A stretch of DNA of 64,000 nucleotides from Bidens hawaiensis (Eukaryota; Streptophyta; Magnoliopsida; Asterales; Asteraceae), in the NCBI GenBank assembly GCA_021521415.1, contig JAIQDT010009123.1, positions 1 through 64,000 of the forward strand, given 5' to 3'. The notes under the pieces were generated by a model. It searched no databases. It worked only from the letters and a program-made list of their open reading frames with translations, and had not been told where the DNA came from. Positions 38,941 to 50,738 of this stretch are shown here, piece after piece; position 1 is the stretch's first letter; every line of letters starts with the position of its first letter. The translations under genes and the position numbers were made by a program.

Positions 38941-39540
38941 TTTATTATTTTTGGAATTAGTTTATGTAGTCAATTATAAGATCTGACACTCTGCATAATA
39001 GATTGTTATCAAACAAAAAATTTCTAATTCCAATCAATTTTTCCTTCACCTCAATACCCTACATCACAAAATCATGTCATTTTTAACCCTCCATTTTTTA
39101 GCTTCCTCGACGCTGCTGCCGCCCTCGTCTTTTCCTATTGGTCATCAATGGCGTTCAAGAAAAACCTAATTCACGTTTTAATGCCGCCTAATATCCAAAC
39201 GACGTATCCCCATTTTGCATATGAGATGCATATTTTATGGAAACACCAACTAGAGTTGCATATGTGGCCGCATGTCATGAAAATGGCAACGTTTATGGGT
39301 TGAGCCTGGTCTTATGGAAGCCTGGATTGAGTGAAGATTTTGGCGTTGGTTGTTTGAAAACAATATTATTCTCCCGATGTTTCCCCAAATTGAGTGATGA
39401 AGAACTGTGGTGGATGATTTGTAGGTCGGCACGATGGTTAGAGAAATGAGTAGAGGACAAGGAGTTGTAATTTTAGTCTAAGTAATTGTTTAATGAATGT
39501 TTTGAACCAAATTGTAATTATAGAGGTAGGATAATAAAAG
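38941..39540. other. No recognised feature
   Basis: Contains two overlapping frames of about 60-70 codons on opposite strands near 39237-39449, with no similarity I recognise. Probably non-coding. Confidence 0.4.
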
Positions 39541-39834
39541 ACTCAAGATACCGAATAAAGATACATGCGGGCCACCCAGGGTACCCGCAAGAATTACCCG
39601 CAGACCATCCATATTTGACCAATGAAAGGTTGTTTATTTATTGAATAATCAGATAGGTTACAAAAGGGCTCATTATATAGAGCAACATATTACACTTACA
39701 ACCCTCCACTATAATAAATACAAAATACATGGTTTAACATTCCCCGCAAGTTGAGGGCGGGGAACGACCTGTAACTTGTATTTTAAGAATAGTAATCTTT
39801 GGGACGGTAAAGGCTTTGTGAAGACGTCCGCGAT

Positions 39835-39843
39835 CTGATATCT
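39835..39843. repeat. MITE target duplication, left (CTGATATCT)
   Basis: A nine-base repeat, matched at 40551-40559. Confidence 0.85.
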
Positions 39844-40192
39844 AGGGATTGCAATGGGTCGGGTTTGGGACGGGTCTAGGTATTCCCAGACCCGGACCCG
39901 ATTATAAAACCCCGTCCCAGACCCATCGGGTATTTATCGGGTAAATACCCATCGGGTATCGGGTTTACCCGCGGGTTTCGGGTATACCCGTTAGTTTATT
40001 AGAAATACTCATCGGGTATGTCCGACTCAAATCCCATCGGGTTTCTATCGGGTTTTGAAAATACAACACAAAAAAATTTATTTTTCTAGCTTCATGATAC
40101 ACTTAATTCAACAAAAAGATAATATTATACCAAAAAATATATAAAAAAGATCTACGTAGTTTATAGAGGATGAGTGAGTGAATGGATGTAAT

Positions 40193-40245
<53 letters not shown>

Positions 40246-40550
40246 AATATTCATGGAGGACACACAAAGGACAATTGAACACAAATACCATTTTTTTATT
40301 GTTACTATATGTGTGTGTGTGTGTGTATATAATTATGCAGGGTATATAATCGGGTAAACGGGTCCATATTATCGGATAATCGGGTCGGGTAATCGGGTAT
40401 ATTAGAAATCCCAGACCCGTCCCAGACCCGCGAAAAATTTAAAAACTAATCCCAGACCCGTCCCATAACCTAATGGGACGGGTAATACCCGTTCCAATTA
40501 TGTCGGGTATCGGGTATTCCCATCGGGTTCGGGTTTCATTGTGATCCCTA
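39844..40550. mobile_element. Mutator-like MITE, 707 bp, inside Copia RNase H
   Basis: Terminal inverted repeats AGGGATTGCAATG at the left and CATTGTGATCCCTA at the right are flanked by a 9-bp duplication CTGATATCT, the length typical of Mutator elements. The interior is full of CGGGT/ACCCG repeats and holds (TA)n at about 40195-40240 and (GT)n at about 40312-40327. Removing it rejoins the Copia RNase H frame before ADVFTK, so it inserted after the Copia. Confidence 0.85.
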
Positions 40551-40559
40551 CTGATATCT
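40551..40559. repeat. MITE target duplication, right (CTGATATCT)
   Basis: Matches 39835-39843. Confidence 0.85.
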
Positions 40560-41250
40560 CATAGAGATAAATTGAACATTCAGTTGTCCTTGAGCTACCT
40601 GTTCACGAACAAAGTGGAAATCTACTTCAACGTGTTTTGTATGAGCATGAAAAACTGGATTGGTTGAGAGCTAGGTGGCTCCCAGATTGTCACACCAGAG
40701 AGTAGGAGTTGTTTTCATATATATTCCTAGTTCATGCAAAAGAGACTTTAACCAAATTAATTATGCTACAGTATCAACGAGTGCCTTGTACTCGGATTCG
40801 GTTGAAGACGTCGAAACAGTGCGATGTTTACGAGCATACCAGGAGACAAGGTTGGATCCCAAATAGATGGAAAACCCTCCCGTGGATCGACGGTCGACTC
40901 CTGCCCAATCAGAATCAGAGTAGGCTTGAACTAGGGAGAAGAGGGCATTTTGCCAATGAACATCAGTGAAGGATTGTAAGGAGGATCCCGAGGAGTGACA
41001 TACAAAGAGGCCCAAATCCGTTGTCCCTTGTAAGTAACATAGGATACGTTTAACGAATGACCAATGGTTGTTCGTTGGAGTGTGCATGACACACACGATT
41101 GACAACAAAGGAAATATCTGGTTGAGAGAGAGTGGCATATTGCAAAGCTCCCACAGTTTGACCATACTTCACCGGATCTGGAAGTAGTGGACTATCATCG
41201 ATGGTCAGTACTTGATAGGTACTCATTGGAGAACTTACTGGTTGCAATTA
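40560..41250 (-). pseudogene. Copia RNase H
   Basis: RRSTGGFSIYLGSNLVSWYA and STSSTESEYKALVDT mark Copia RNase H; LCYLQGTTDLGLFV precedes it. It is split by the MITE at 39844-40550 and by frameshifts. Confidence 0.85.
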
Positions 41251-41323
41251 GAGAGACCTGAATGATGAAGGATACCTAACATATATCTTCGTTGTGATAA
41301 GATAATATCCTTGTTATGATGAA

Positions 41324-41890
41324 TCACCTCAATTCCCATAAAATAGTTGGGTTGGCAAGATCTTTTATTGCAAAGACGGAACTCAGGCGATGAACAATAC
41401 TATTAATTGGTGAGTTGTTGCTGGTAATGCTGATGTCGTCCACGTAAACAAGGATATAAACAAGTGTACCACCATAGTTAAGTATGAGCAGAGAGGGATC
41501 CGTTTTGGATCCACAAAAACCAAGTTGATAGAGAATTGTCCACAAGCGATTAAACCAGACCTGTGGTGCTTGCTTAAGTCCATAAAGAGATTTGTGAAGG
41601 AGGCACACATGATTTGGTTTATTTGGATCAATGAAACCAGGTGTCTGTTTAAACTATTTCTTCCTAGTCACCATGTAAAAAGGCGTTTTGCACGTCTAAT
41701 TGACGAAGATACCAGTTGCTTGTCAAAACAAGAGACAAAAGTACCCGAATAATGGTGGCTTTGATCACTGGGATGAACGTCTCATGGTAGTTAATGCCAG
41801 GTTGTTGAGTAAAGCCTTTGGCAACGAGCCATTCTTTATAACGAGTGACTTTTCCCCGTGGATCCTTCTTTAACCTGTAAACCCACTTAC
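41324..41890 (-). pseudogene. Copia reverse transcriptase
   Basis: CKWVYRLKKDPRGK at the right, HKSLYGLKQAPQVWFNRL and the catalytic YVDDI are visible in different frames. The catalytic aspartates survive, but the frame is broken several times. Confidence 0.85.
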
Positions 41891-41910
41891 AATCAATAAT
41901 GCGGTTTTAC

Positions 41911-42822
41911 TGATAAGGAGACCGCCCCAAGAAACCTCAACAAACCTTGGCGAGTGCTAGATGGTAAATACGTACATGATTTGGAGGAGCGATTCGATAT
42001 GACCCCGAGACAAAAGGAAATTTTTGCTTGTCTCAAGGGGGCTCATGCCCAGTAATTTTTGACTGTTGTGCCCATTGTAGGTATTGGGCAACGGATGTCG
42101 GCAGTTGAATACAGAGTCATCCTTAATTACCGGTTTATGATTCCTCTTTTCCCTCCAGATGAATCATGCCCCTTTTGTAAAAAAGCTTGTTTGGATAGAT
42201 TTGGTGAGCATGCCCTCCACTGTAAGGAATTGCCGGGATTCAAGTATCGTCATGACTGGGTTAGAGATGTCTTATGGGATGTGCTTAGGCGTTCCGGGAT
42301 CTCATCCAAGAAAGAGGCACCTGTTAACTTTCTGACTGATCCGCGAGAGAGAAGATCTACCATGCGTCCTGCGGACGTTCTTGTGTTTGGCTGGGTAGGG
42401 GGTAAGCATGCGTGTGTTGACCTCACTGGGGGTGCCCCCGTTGGTGGGGGTGAGAGACAGTGGCTTCGTACCGGGATAAGCGGATTTGGGAGCAAAATCT
42501 AGGAAGTTTGCTAAGCATGAGGCAGCGTGTTTGGAGAATCAGCACGTGTTCATTCCATTTACCTTCTACACATTTGGATCCATAGCTCCCGAGCCAGTTT
42601 GCTTCTTAGAGCAGGAGCAGAAAGTGGTCCACAGTGACTCGCAGAGCCCGATGAACCAATGATTTATATTTAGTAGAATAGGCTTTGCGATTCAAAAGGG
42701 GATAGCGGCGCAACTTGTTGCTCACTTACACATTATCCAGATGTAGCTTGGTTTGTGTTATATAAAATAATAAAATCTATAGTTACGTTTAAAAATAAAA
42801 TAAAATTATATTAGTATTGTTG
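41911..42822 (+). pseudogene. Retroelement C-terminal fragment: zinc knuckle plus endonuclease-like domain
   Basis: The plus strand reads PRQKEIFACLKGAHAQ, a TAA, then MSAVEYRVILNYRFMIPLFP, CPFCKKACLDRFGEHALHC, KYRHDWVRDVLWDVLRRSGI, STMRPADVLVFGW, GKHACVDLTGG and, after a frameshift near 42450, ENQHVFIPFTFYTFGS and RIGFAIQKGIAAQLVA. The CxxC...HxxxC knuckle followed by an R-(P/A)-D...D layout recalls the restriction-like endonuclease end of some non-LTR retrotransposons. This family is common in plant genomes and usually labelled as an uncharacterised or RT-associated protein. It is inserted between the integrase/linker and RT of the Copia element, in the opposite orientation, with an A-rich right part at about 42767-42810. 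It is broken by a stop and a frameshift. Confidence 0.6.
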
Positions 42823-42833
42823 ACAGGAGGGAC

Positions 42834-43800
42834 TCACGACCATGCTCCATTCTTATGAAGCGCAACAAACTCTTTAGTCATGGCATGACACCACTCTGGA
42901 GACTTGTTGGCAATAGCAAAGGAACTAGGTTCGATAGTAGGAGAAGAACGAGTAGTGGAGAAAGTAGAGGGATTATAAGGATTGTTTTTTAGGGTTTTTA
43001 CGAATGTAGGATGATCGAGACCGAGGGGGAGGAGTGGGCTGTGTTTTGAGGAACAAAAGTATTTGATGGAGATGATGGTGGTGATTGTGGTGGTGTACGA
43101 TATGTGGAGGTAATAGGTCTTGGTGTGGAAGGAAGTGAAATAGCTGGAGAGGTGGGACTGGGTGGGTCGATTTTTGGTAGGTTCATGATAAGGGTTTGGA
43201 ACTGGTGTGGGGTAAACAGAAATATACGAGGAAGTTGAAGGATGTTGCGGTTGAGAAATAGGGGTTTGGAATGGGAATACATGTTCATTGAAACGGACAT
43301 GTCTCACGATATATATCCGTTCGGTAATTGGATCTAAGCAACGATAACCGTGATGAGTTGGACTATACCCAAGAAAAACACACGGTGTAAAGCGAAAGTC
43401 CATTTTATGATGGTTGTACGGTCGAAGGTAGGGAAAGCATTGGCACCTGAAGACACAAAGAAATGATTAATCTGGTTTGCGGTTGAAGAGATGTTGAAAA
43501 GGGGATTTGTTTGAGGAAATTCTGGATGGTAGCCGATTAATGAGATAAATAGCGTTTTCAAATTCAAAATGCCAGAATTGTTGTGGAAGATGAAAATAGG
43601 CAAGAAGGGCAAGCCTGGTTTCCATAACGTGACGATTACGACGCTCAACAATTCCGTTTTGTTCACTGGAATATGGACATGAGCGCGATGAATAATTCCA
43701 ACTTTCGTGAAGAAGGGAGAAAGGTTACGAAACTCCCCTCCCCAATCGGTTTGAAAACTTTTCAATTCGGTGTTAAATTGTCGTTCCACCATTGTTACAA
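42834..43800 (-). pseudogene. Copia integrase C-terminal part and linker
   Basis: SFQTDWGGEFRNLSPFF (integrase core) and, in another frame, CVFLGYSPTHHGYRCLDPIT followed by a Pro/Ser-rich linker and HAMTKEFVALHKNGAWS. Frameshifts separate the parts, and the N-terminal integrase is cut off at about 43800. Confidence 0.85.
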
Positions 43801-44880
43801 AATGTGTAAATATACACTAATTAGATAGCATTAGGCGGGTATCGAACACACGGAGTTTGTGAAAAATGTGTTACCAAGTAGTCTTGGTAAAATAACTAAA
43901 TTAAAACTATGTGCATAAAATAAATTCAAAGATTTGATTGTTTGGTTTGGCTAACAAAAAGAACTAAAAACAATTAACGAGTTTTAAAACAATACGGAAA
44001 AATATTTCTTCCCTCGGTTTCAGGTTTCTATGAATGTTAAAGTAAATGTTTAATCTGAGATGAACTATAAAACATAGTTCGTGGTTATGCAAACGATTGT
44101 GATAAATGGAGATTAAGTACTTGGATTATACAATCAAGGTGATCACCCAAAAACAAATTAGATTATCCAACCCTGAACCTAACCCGATTAATCTCAATTA
44201 CCTATAGCACTAAGAACTGACGGTTTAGAACACGAAATCAACAAACTAACACTTTAGCTATCAATACAATAACACCATAATAATGAAATCAATAAGATCA
44301 AACTATTATCTCTGAAATTGCATAAACATTCAATCAACATTCAAGATAAAACCTTACCATCCGAGGGAAAACACAAAGGAAATTAGCCGAGCATGATTCG
44401 GTTCATCATCCATTCGATTATAATATGCATATGAATCAAAACCAAGTATCCAATGATTACACAACTCACAATTGAACTATGGCACCTGAAAATTGCCCCT
44501 AGGTCGTCCTTGGTTCAAAGATAGTGATATCCAAAAGCCGTCTAAAAAACGAGTATAAATGGCTGTTACAAAATTATACGTCGGGCCCACCGTAAGCTAT
44601 GGTGGCCACCACTTCTTTTACGTCTCGTGTACCTGAAATAATCATTTAGACGTAGTCATCCAATTCCAAAAATTAAACCGATTATATGCATGATTAGGGT
44701 CTTATATCACTTAAGGGTTGTCTAATGGACTGCCCATCACATTCCCACACTTACCCGTTGCTTGCCCTCAAGCAACTCAATCATTCATTTTAAACATTAA
44801 CTCATTCAACAAAACGTATCTCGATTAAGGTCCCAAATCATACCCTATTCCCATGTTTTTCATAGTTGCACTAATAACAC
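43801..44880 (-). mobile_element. Possible Gypsy-type non-coding remnant
   Basis: No coding domain. On the minus strand near 44780-44745 the phrase GCTTGAGGGCAAGCAACGGG then TAAGTGTGGG resembles the conserved stretch upstream of the 3' LTR in some plant Gypsy elements. The remainder could be LTR. Weak call. Confidence 0.3.
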
Positions 44881-44962
44881 ATTCATATTCCTCAAACATA
44901 GAAATTCAACCAAACCTAAACATTCATATTCCTCAAACATAGAAATTCAACCAAACCTAACA
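44880..44962. repeat. Exact 41-bp tandem duplication
   Basis: The segment beginning ACATTCATATTCCTCAAACA and ending AACCAAACCTAA occurs twice in direct succession. Confidence 0.9.
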
Positions 44963-45687
44963 CGTTTCCTGTTTTCTTTCACGCAACACACCCCTCTTGA
45001 ACTTTCCACTCAATGAATTTTTTCAAAGCTAGCATGATGTGCTAGTCCACCCAAATGCACGTGTGCCAATCTACTATAATAAGCTTGTGTAACTATCGAA
45101 CCTCCACCTAATAAATGCATAGACACTCGTGCAAATCAAGAGGGCTTACCATGGGTTGTAACGTGGCCAAGTGTTAGGGTACAAAATGGGAATATTAAAA
45201 GTAGCTTAGGCGATCTGATCTGGCTTATTACATACAAAACTAAGTAAACATAAAAATAAAATAAACAACTATATACACCACTAACTTTTTTTCCCGTCAT
45301 TTCATACTTTAACCAGTGAATCTCAGAATTTTTATTTATTTATTTTTTCAACTCAACCAAAGACATACTTCATATCAATTACCTACTAAAACAAATATAA
45401 CGTCAAGAGAAAGTTACTCACTGGAAGGTAAAATGACGTAATCCCCCTAGCCAATGAAAGGACTACTCTTCTTGGACTGTGAGCGACGACACCAGATCAG
45501 AGCTAAGTGAGAGACTAGTAAGCAATTTTGTATTGAACAATCTGGCGGTGACTGCAAGACAACACAACATGGTTTACTTCAGAAAAATGTGATATGTACA
45601 CACACATATATCTATATCTATATCTATATATGTGTGTATATATAAAATAATGGATGGAGCGTGTAATGAAAAAATTTGAGATGGTCA
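44963..45687. other. No recognised gene; TCTATA repeat at 45605-45640
   Basis: AT-rich sequence with a short TATATC-type microsatellite. Confidence 0.45.
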
Positions 45688-47302
45688 TGTAACATCCTAC
45701 TTTTGATAATAATAATAATAATAAATAAAAAGGATTGTGTTTATTTAAAAGTGTGTTAATATTTAATTAAGTTAAATAACATAAAAGAGTGTGGGCTTGG
45801 TTAATGAAAGATGGAATAAGATATGGTCATGGGCCTTAGGTCAATGGGTTTGAGAGAGTATAAATACTCTTTAAACCTCCCTAAACCCCTAAAATCTCTC
45901 ATTCTTATCCACTAGCCTCTTTACACACCCAAAAAAACACACAACCCTCAACCATTCGGCCGATCCAAGATCCAAGAACCAAGCTTGGATTTCGATAGGT
46001 CTTTAGCTAAGCAAGCAAGAACAAGTCCATAACGTACGTTGAAGCTAATCCGTAGCCTATAAAACGTAAAAAGGTACGTGCTTTACGTATAAAAGTTGTG
46101 TTTTTAAGAACGGTTTGCCCTAAGACTTGGTACTAAGGCAAATCGGGTGTTTTTATATCATAAAAATAAGACCTTGATGTTAAAAGTGGACTTAATGAAC
46201 CCGTGAGTAAGAACGGTTCATGTAGAAACCCTAGATCTAGCTTAAACGTGTTTGAAATCAATAAAGGTGTAAACTTTATTGATAAGTAAGCTAGATCTTG
46301 GTCTAGAATAGAAAGGATCATGTTTAAAAGATAAAAGGAAACTAAACTATGAGAATGTATGTTAGAATATGTGGGTACATTCGAATGAGAAGCAAGTATG
46401 CGAATGGAGGGCATTCGATTTAAAAGAGGAAAGAAAGAAGGAAAATGGGTTCATGCGAATAGAATGCTGAAGCAAACATAAATTTGTTCGAATAGAGGCT
46501 CCATTCGAATGAGAGGTTCCATTCGAATGGATAACCTATTCGAACAGAGGTTCCATTTGAATGGATAACCTATTTGAATAGAGGTTCCTTAAAGTGGTAA
46601 GTGTATGAAATGTGTTAGTATGATATATGAAAGTATGTATGAAGGTCATATTTATAAAGATAAAGAGAGGTAAGGTATGGTTGTATGGTAAGAAAAGGAA
46701 ACTAGACCCTAATAATATTCGAGGCAAGAGGGAACCAGGCCCTAATAATATTCGAGGAAAGAGGGAACTGGGCCCTAATAATATTCGAGGAAAGTAGGGC
46801 GAAATGCTCTTTAAAATGTATAAGTATGTATACAAAGAAAGTATGAAGGTATGCAAGTATAATAGAATGAAAGTATGAAAGTATAAAGTATGAATAAGTA
46901 TGTATGTATATATGTATGAATGAAGTATAAAGAAAGTAATATGTTTCTTCGGATACATATGAGTAAGTTGGTGAACGTATTGTATGTTGCCTGATTAATT
47001 AGAACTTACTCAGCGTAGCTGACTTTTATTATGCACACAGGTGAGTAGTATGAGGCAGCTGGCATGAGGAGGGCACATGACAGAAGAATAAGAAGCTGGC
47101 ATCCGAAGTCTTATGATGTATTTATGAATGATGTTTTATTATGAAAGATAAAAGATGTTTGTTTAAGACAAGTTTTGAAATGATGTGAAATGTTTATCGA
47201 AAGTTTTATATTCCGCGAAAGTTTTAACTAACTCTTATTTTTAGAACTGTGTTTATGAGTAAATCCAACGCCAAAGTAGGGCACCAGGAATGAGGCCTTA
47301 CA
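45688..47302 (+). mobile_element. Probable solo LTR (Gypsy type), about 1.6 kb
   Basis: Starts TGTAACATCC and ends GGCCTTACA, a TGTAA/TTACA inverted terminus usual for plant Gypsy LTRs. A TATA-like ATAAATACTC with a following CT-rich leader occurs at about 45860-45950. Internal tandem repeats: CATTCGAATG-type units at 46495-46590 and a 31-bp unit (CCCTAATAATATTCGAGG) three times at 46708-46795. No matching 5-bp target duplication was found, so solo status is uncertain. Confidence 0.55.
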
Positions 47303-48435
47303 TGTAACTTACACAGACAATGAATACTTTGAAAGATCTTTTTCTCCAACAAGTGTAGTTATTAAATCAATTATCTATCAAGAGGCTGTTTGGAATTCCA
47401 CCTGTATTGGCAAACACTACTTCATAAGGCTATAAGGTGTGGAACCCGTTTTCCGCTGAAGTTCTGAGGTGGCGAGCGGTGCCGGAGGCAAACACCACCC
47501 CGGTGTTGTTGGTGCCGCCCAACTTCACAAAACAGTAAAATTGTTGTGGAGATTCCACCGATGAAACTGCCACTCAACAACCCTCGCCCATTTACTTGTT
47601 GATCTTGTTACCTAACGAACTGAGGTAGAAGCTGGGTGAAATCAACGGAGGTAGAGCCGTAGAAGCAAACAAAAACCCTAGATCTTGACTCATTTTGAAA
47701 TACATAGATGAGCTAAAAGGAGTTTATATGGACTGCACCAATAGGCCTAATCGAGAACAATGGTTGGGCTTTTAGGCCCAGTTATTTCATATGGTGTATT
47801 AGTTTTATTTTTGGAGTTAATATTATGGTCATGGGTTAAATTAGTAAATTATGTAAAACTTAGACCAAAGAGGGATGTATTTACAAAAGATACTAAAACA
47901 AATTGGCGTAGAAGTCTATGGTCATATCATGTTGTTATAATTATCTTTTTTTTTAATGAAATTAACTATATTTTTATTTATGTTAAATTAATTTTAGTTA
48001 TATTAATTATTTTATTTGAAAAGGAAGGGGAGTGGTGAATTGGTGACAATTTCCATGGTTTTGTAGATCGAGGATGATGGAGCGGAGTAGGGTATGACGT
48101 GGCGCTGACGTGGCGCTGTAAAGTGAGAAGTAAATGGCATCTACACCCTTTGGTCTAAGTAGAGATGAAAATGTCAATATTTTTGCTTATGAATGTGTTG
48201 ATTCGGGTTATCTTTGACAAACAAGAATAGAAACAATTCTAGTTAAACAACACTGGGTCAAACTGGTAGAATGTCAACAAGTGTGTTTTAATGTATAAAA
48301 CCCCCCAAAAACATTAAAGGATTTGATTATTATCACACCAACATAACTTTGGACTAATATCATAGAAAATACAATACACTTTATAATATGGCTTTGATAA
48401 TTTGGTGATGAGCTACTTCACAACAGAAGATGCCA
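47303..48435. other. No recognised gene
   Basis: A 92-codon frame at 47760-48038 is AT-rich with no recognisable domain and is probably random. A GC-richer patch at 47440-47690 has no identity I can name. Confidence 0.4.
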
Positions 48436-48439
48436 CGTA

Positions 48440-49072
48440 AGCAAGAAAACCAACCTCGTTAAATAGGTCCATCATTTGCAGCAATCACACCAACCTAGAA
48501 TCAAATATTCAGAAACAAGGTATGCACATAATCAACTAGAAACTATATGCAAGAAATAATAGTTTTTTTATTATAACTTTTCTTCACACCATGGGTAATA
48601 TGAACCAACAGGGTTGACCTCTACGTGTATGCAACTCGTCCATGATATCATCAAGCACAAGAAAGTATGCTTGAAGCAGCATAATCCAATGACATGAAGG
48701 ATTTAAGTATATCATGTAATGGCAATAGTTAAACAATTAAATTAAAAATCATTATTGTTTACTCCATACATAACTCGATTAGAAAGCACCTATTGGGTAA
48801 TATAACAATCTTAAACTCAAATTGATCAAGGGCAATACGTTAATTACCCATTCAATGCACCAACCAAGGGCGGATGCAAGAAAAATCTCATTATCAGTCA
48901 GTTCTCCTCCTTTAAGTAACTTGTAGCTATCAACAACCGAGAGGCCCCGATTCAGTTTTCCGACAAAAAGCAATTTCAATTTGGTTTTTAATGCAAAACA
49001 CATTATTTTCAATCGAACAATTGAAAGAAATATAGCAGTATTCTTACCTCCGGGTATGTTGTAGGCAAACAT
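48440..49072 (-). pseudogene. FPS: Farnesyl diphosphate synthase gene fragment
   Basis: Farnesyl diphosphate synthase makes the C15 precursor of sterols and sesquiterpenes in the cytosol. Four exon pieces are visible on the minus strand: 49072-49048 (FAYNIPGG), 48960-48848 ([20 protein letters not shown] then [13 protein letters not shown]), 48676-48590 ([20 protein letters not shown] then QPCWF) and 48494-48440 (VGVIAANDG fused to DLFNEV). The first aspartate-rich motif DDIMD is intact. Donor sites (GTAAG, GTAATT) remain, but the acceptor before three pieces no longer ends in AG: CA|A, CG and TG. The last piece joins sequence that is normally far apart, implying an internal deletion. The rest of the roughly 340-residue enzyme is absent. 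It is a pseudogene or captured fragment, with introns kept, so not a processed copy. Confidence 0.85.
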
Positions 49073-49930
49073 TTGCAAAGAAATAAGCAAACAAACACAA
49101 TCACTCTATTAAATTATATGCGGTTCCTTTCTTAGAAGATGGTATTATATAATGTTAATAGATATTAGACATAAGAGATATATTAACTTATGAGCTAAAG
49201 AAAGTGCCTACTTTTGACAATCTAAAAAAAAAAACTTAGTATTGAACTCTTTTATCATTCATATACAACATGATCGTGATAACACTAGTTACACAGGGAA
49301 AAAAAACAATATGCTTATAAATTTTAAATGTCTTATAAAATGCTTACCAAGTTACTAGACATATTAACCTTACTGAACCTGCACCATTTCATTATAGAAA
49401 GTGCATAATCAAATCCAGATGATAGACAAACATGCATGAAGAGCTATTTTATCGAGTCAAAGGTGTAACAATTTTGACGTCTCAATTTGTGATTTTTGTT
49501 ATAATAGATTAACAACATAATGTGAGTGACAAATCTTCACCTATATGTACAATAATCAATTGCAAGCTTGATATTAATATTATACATAAGATTAAGAATG
49601 GATTGTCGGTGCCAGTCTTTTTCATTGAACTTCACCAGACTTTAAATGCAATTATTTCCAACCACCAAATAACTCTATGTCTTGCTCTGATGGCCAAGTA
49701 TAGTCTATGTTTTATATTAGGCATGTCTTTGATTTTTTCCTCACAGGTTCGACTCCTTCATACTGGTTGGTTTACATTTTTGGACCCCTCAAGACCAGAT
49801 TGATATCTTATATGTTATTTTTTCGTAGCTTACTAATTTATGATTATGCTTCACTGTTATAACATTACACTGACCAAATTCGCATTGGTTTATCGTCGTA
49901 AAGGCGCAAGTTTTTTTTATTTGTTTTAAA
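49073..49930. other. No recognised feature
   Basis: AT-rich. A 93-codon frame at 49522-49803 has no domain I recognise. Confidence 0.4.
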
Positions 49931-50300
49931 CTAGGAATTTACCCGGCGCGTTACGCCGGGCAGGCCGGTAAAATTTGGGTGGTGGTAAAACTCAAGCTTT
50001 GTCCGCCTCAAGCGTTGAGATGATAAGTCGACGTGAATTCAGTCGGTTTCTTACGATACCAGAACTAAAACAAAAATGGTAGTTGGTCGGTTTTCGGTAC
50101 GGTGGTACGAAAATGGCAGTTGGTCGGTTTTCGGTACGGTGGTACGAAAATGGCAGTGACTTTACGCGAATTTGGTTGGCTTTTTTCTCGTTGGTTACGG
50201 TACCGGAACTAAAACAAAAAATAAATAATAAAATTGGCATCCGGACGCCTTTCGATATGTTTTTTATGGTAACGGAACTAGAACGAAAAAACCAAATAAA
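49931..50300 (-). mobile_element. Helitron 3' end, minus orientation
   Basis: Read on the minus strand, a perfect 7-bp stem hairpin (49942-49960, CCCGGCG...CGCCGGG) is followed by 7 bases, CTAG ending at 49931 and a flanking T. The right limit is arbitrary because no 5' end was found. If the element is long it could include CWC15. Confidence 0.6.
50078..50156. repeat. Tandem repeat, about 38 bp, two copies
   Basis: AGTTGGTCGGTTTTCGGTAC followed by GGTGGTACGAAAATGGC occurs twice in a row within the Helitron 3' region. Confidence 0.85.
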
Positions 50301-50479
50301 AAACTTAGCATTGTCAGTCCCGGATGCTGATGCAGTGAGTTTACACGAATTCAGTCCTTTTCAATTACATAAACAAAAATTGCCGTTAGGTCGGTGCTCG
50401 TTAAAATTAATATCAATTTCTAATCAAATGAAGAAGTGGTATTGCTGTTGTAGTTATATATTGTACATGTAGCCTTTAA

Positions 50480-50735
50480 TCATTGCATGGCGAACCCATA
50501 AATTTTTTGATGGGAGTGGAAAACTTTAAGGTTGTATGGCTGGCTGAAGGCTCCAAATGTACATCCTGAAGTGAATGAATGCCATGATATGGTTTTTCTC
50601 CTTGACAAGATAAACATTGCACTAGATGCGGTAAATATATTTCCAGTGAAATCCACTAGAAAAAATGCCAATTCGACTTGCAAATTAACCCCATTGATTA
50701 AGTACATTCTGTATTGAGTCATCGACAGGTGACAA
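50480..50735. other. Sequence upstream of CWC15, function unknown
   Basis: Frames run on both strands (50532-50717 plus, 50480-50722 minus), but neither shows a domain I recognise. A promoter or leader for CWC15 would be expected here; no clear TATA box could be chosen. Confidence 0.35.
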
Positions 50736-50738
50736 AAG

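Larger units (their letters stand above)
39550..43800 (-). mobile_element. Decayed Ty1/Copia element with nested insertions
   Basis: On the minus strand the order is integrase C-terminal part (about 43800-42834), reverse transcriptase (41880-41324), RNase H (41250-40560) and, after an inserted MITE, the end of RNase H (39835-39750). A purine tract CTTGCGGGGAA and an LTR start TGTTAAACCATG follow at about 39755-39740. It is interrupted by a MITE at 39844-40550 and a zinc-finger/endonuclease pseudogene at about 41911-42822. The 5' LTR, gag and protease are missing: sequence changes at about 43800. Many frameshifts. Confidence 0.85.

Noticed and set aside
46536..46958. A 140-codon minus-strand frame inside the 1.6 kb LTR
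   Set aside because: Its repeats (FPRILLGPSS-like) are the translated 31-bp tandem repeats of the LTR, not a protein family.
45683..47307. CATGTAAC present at both ends of the 1.6 kb LTR as a target duplication
   Set aside because: The shared letters include the LTR's own TGTAAC start, and the true 5-bp flanks (GGTCA and TGTAA) do not match.
47760..48038. A 92-codon frame with membrane-like hydrophobic stretches
   Set aside because: The hydrophobicity comes from AT-rich sequence (Ile, Phe, Leu codons), and no neighbouring exon or family match supports it.
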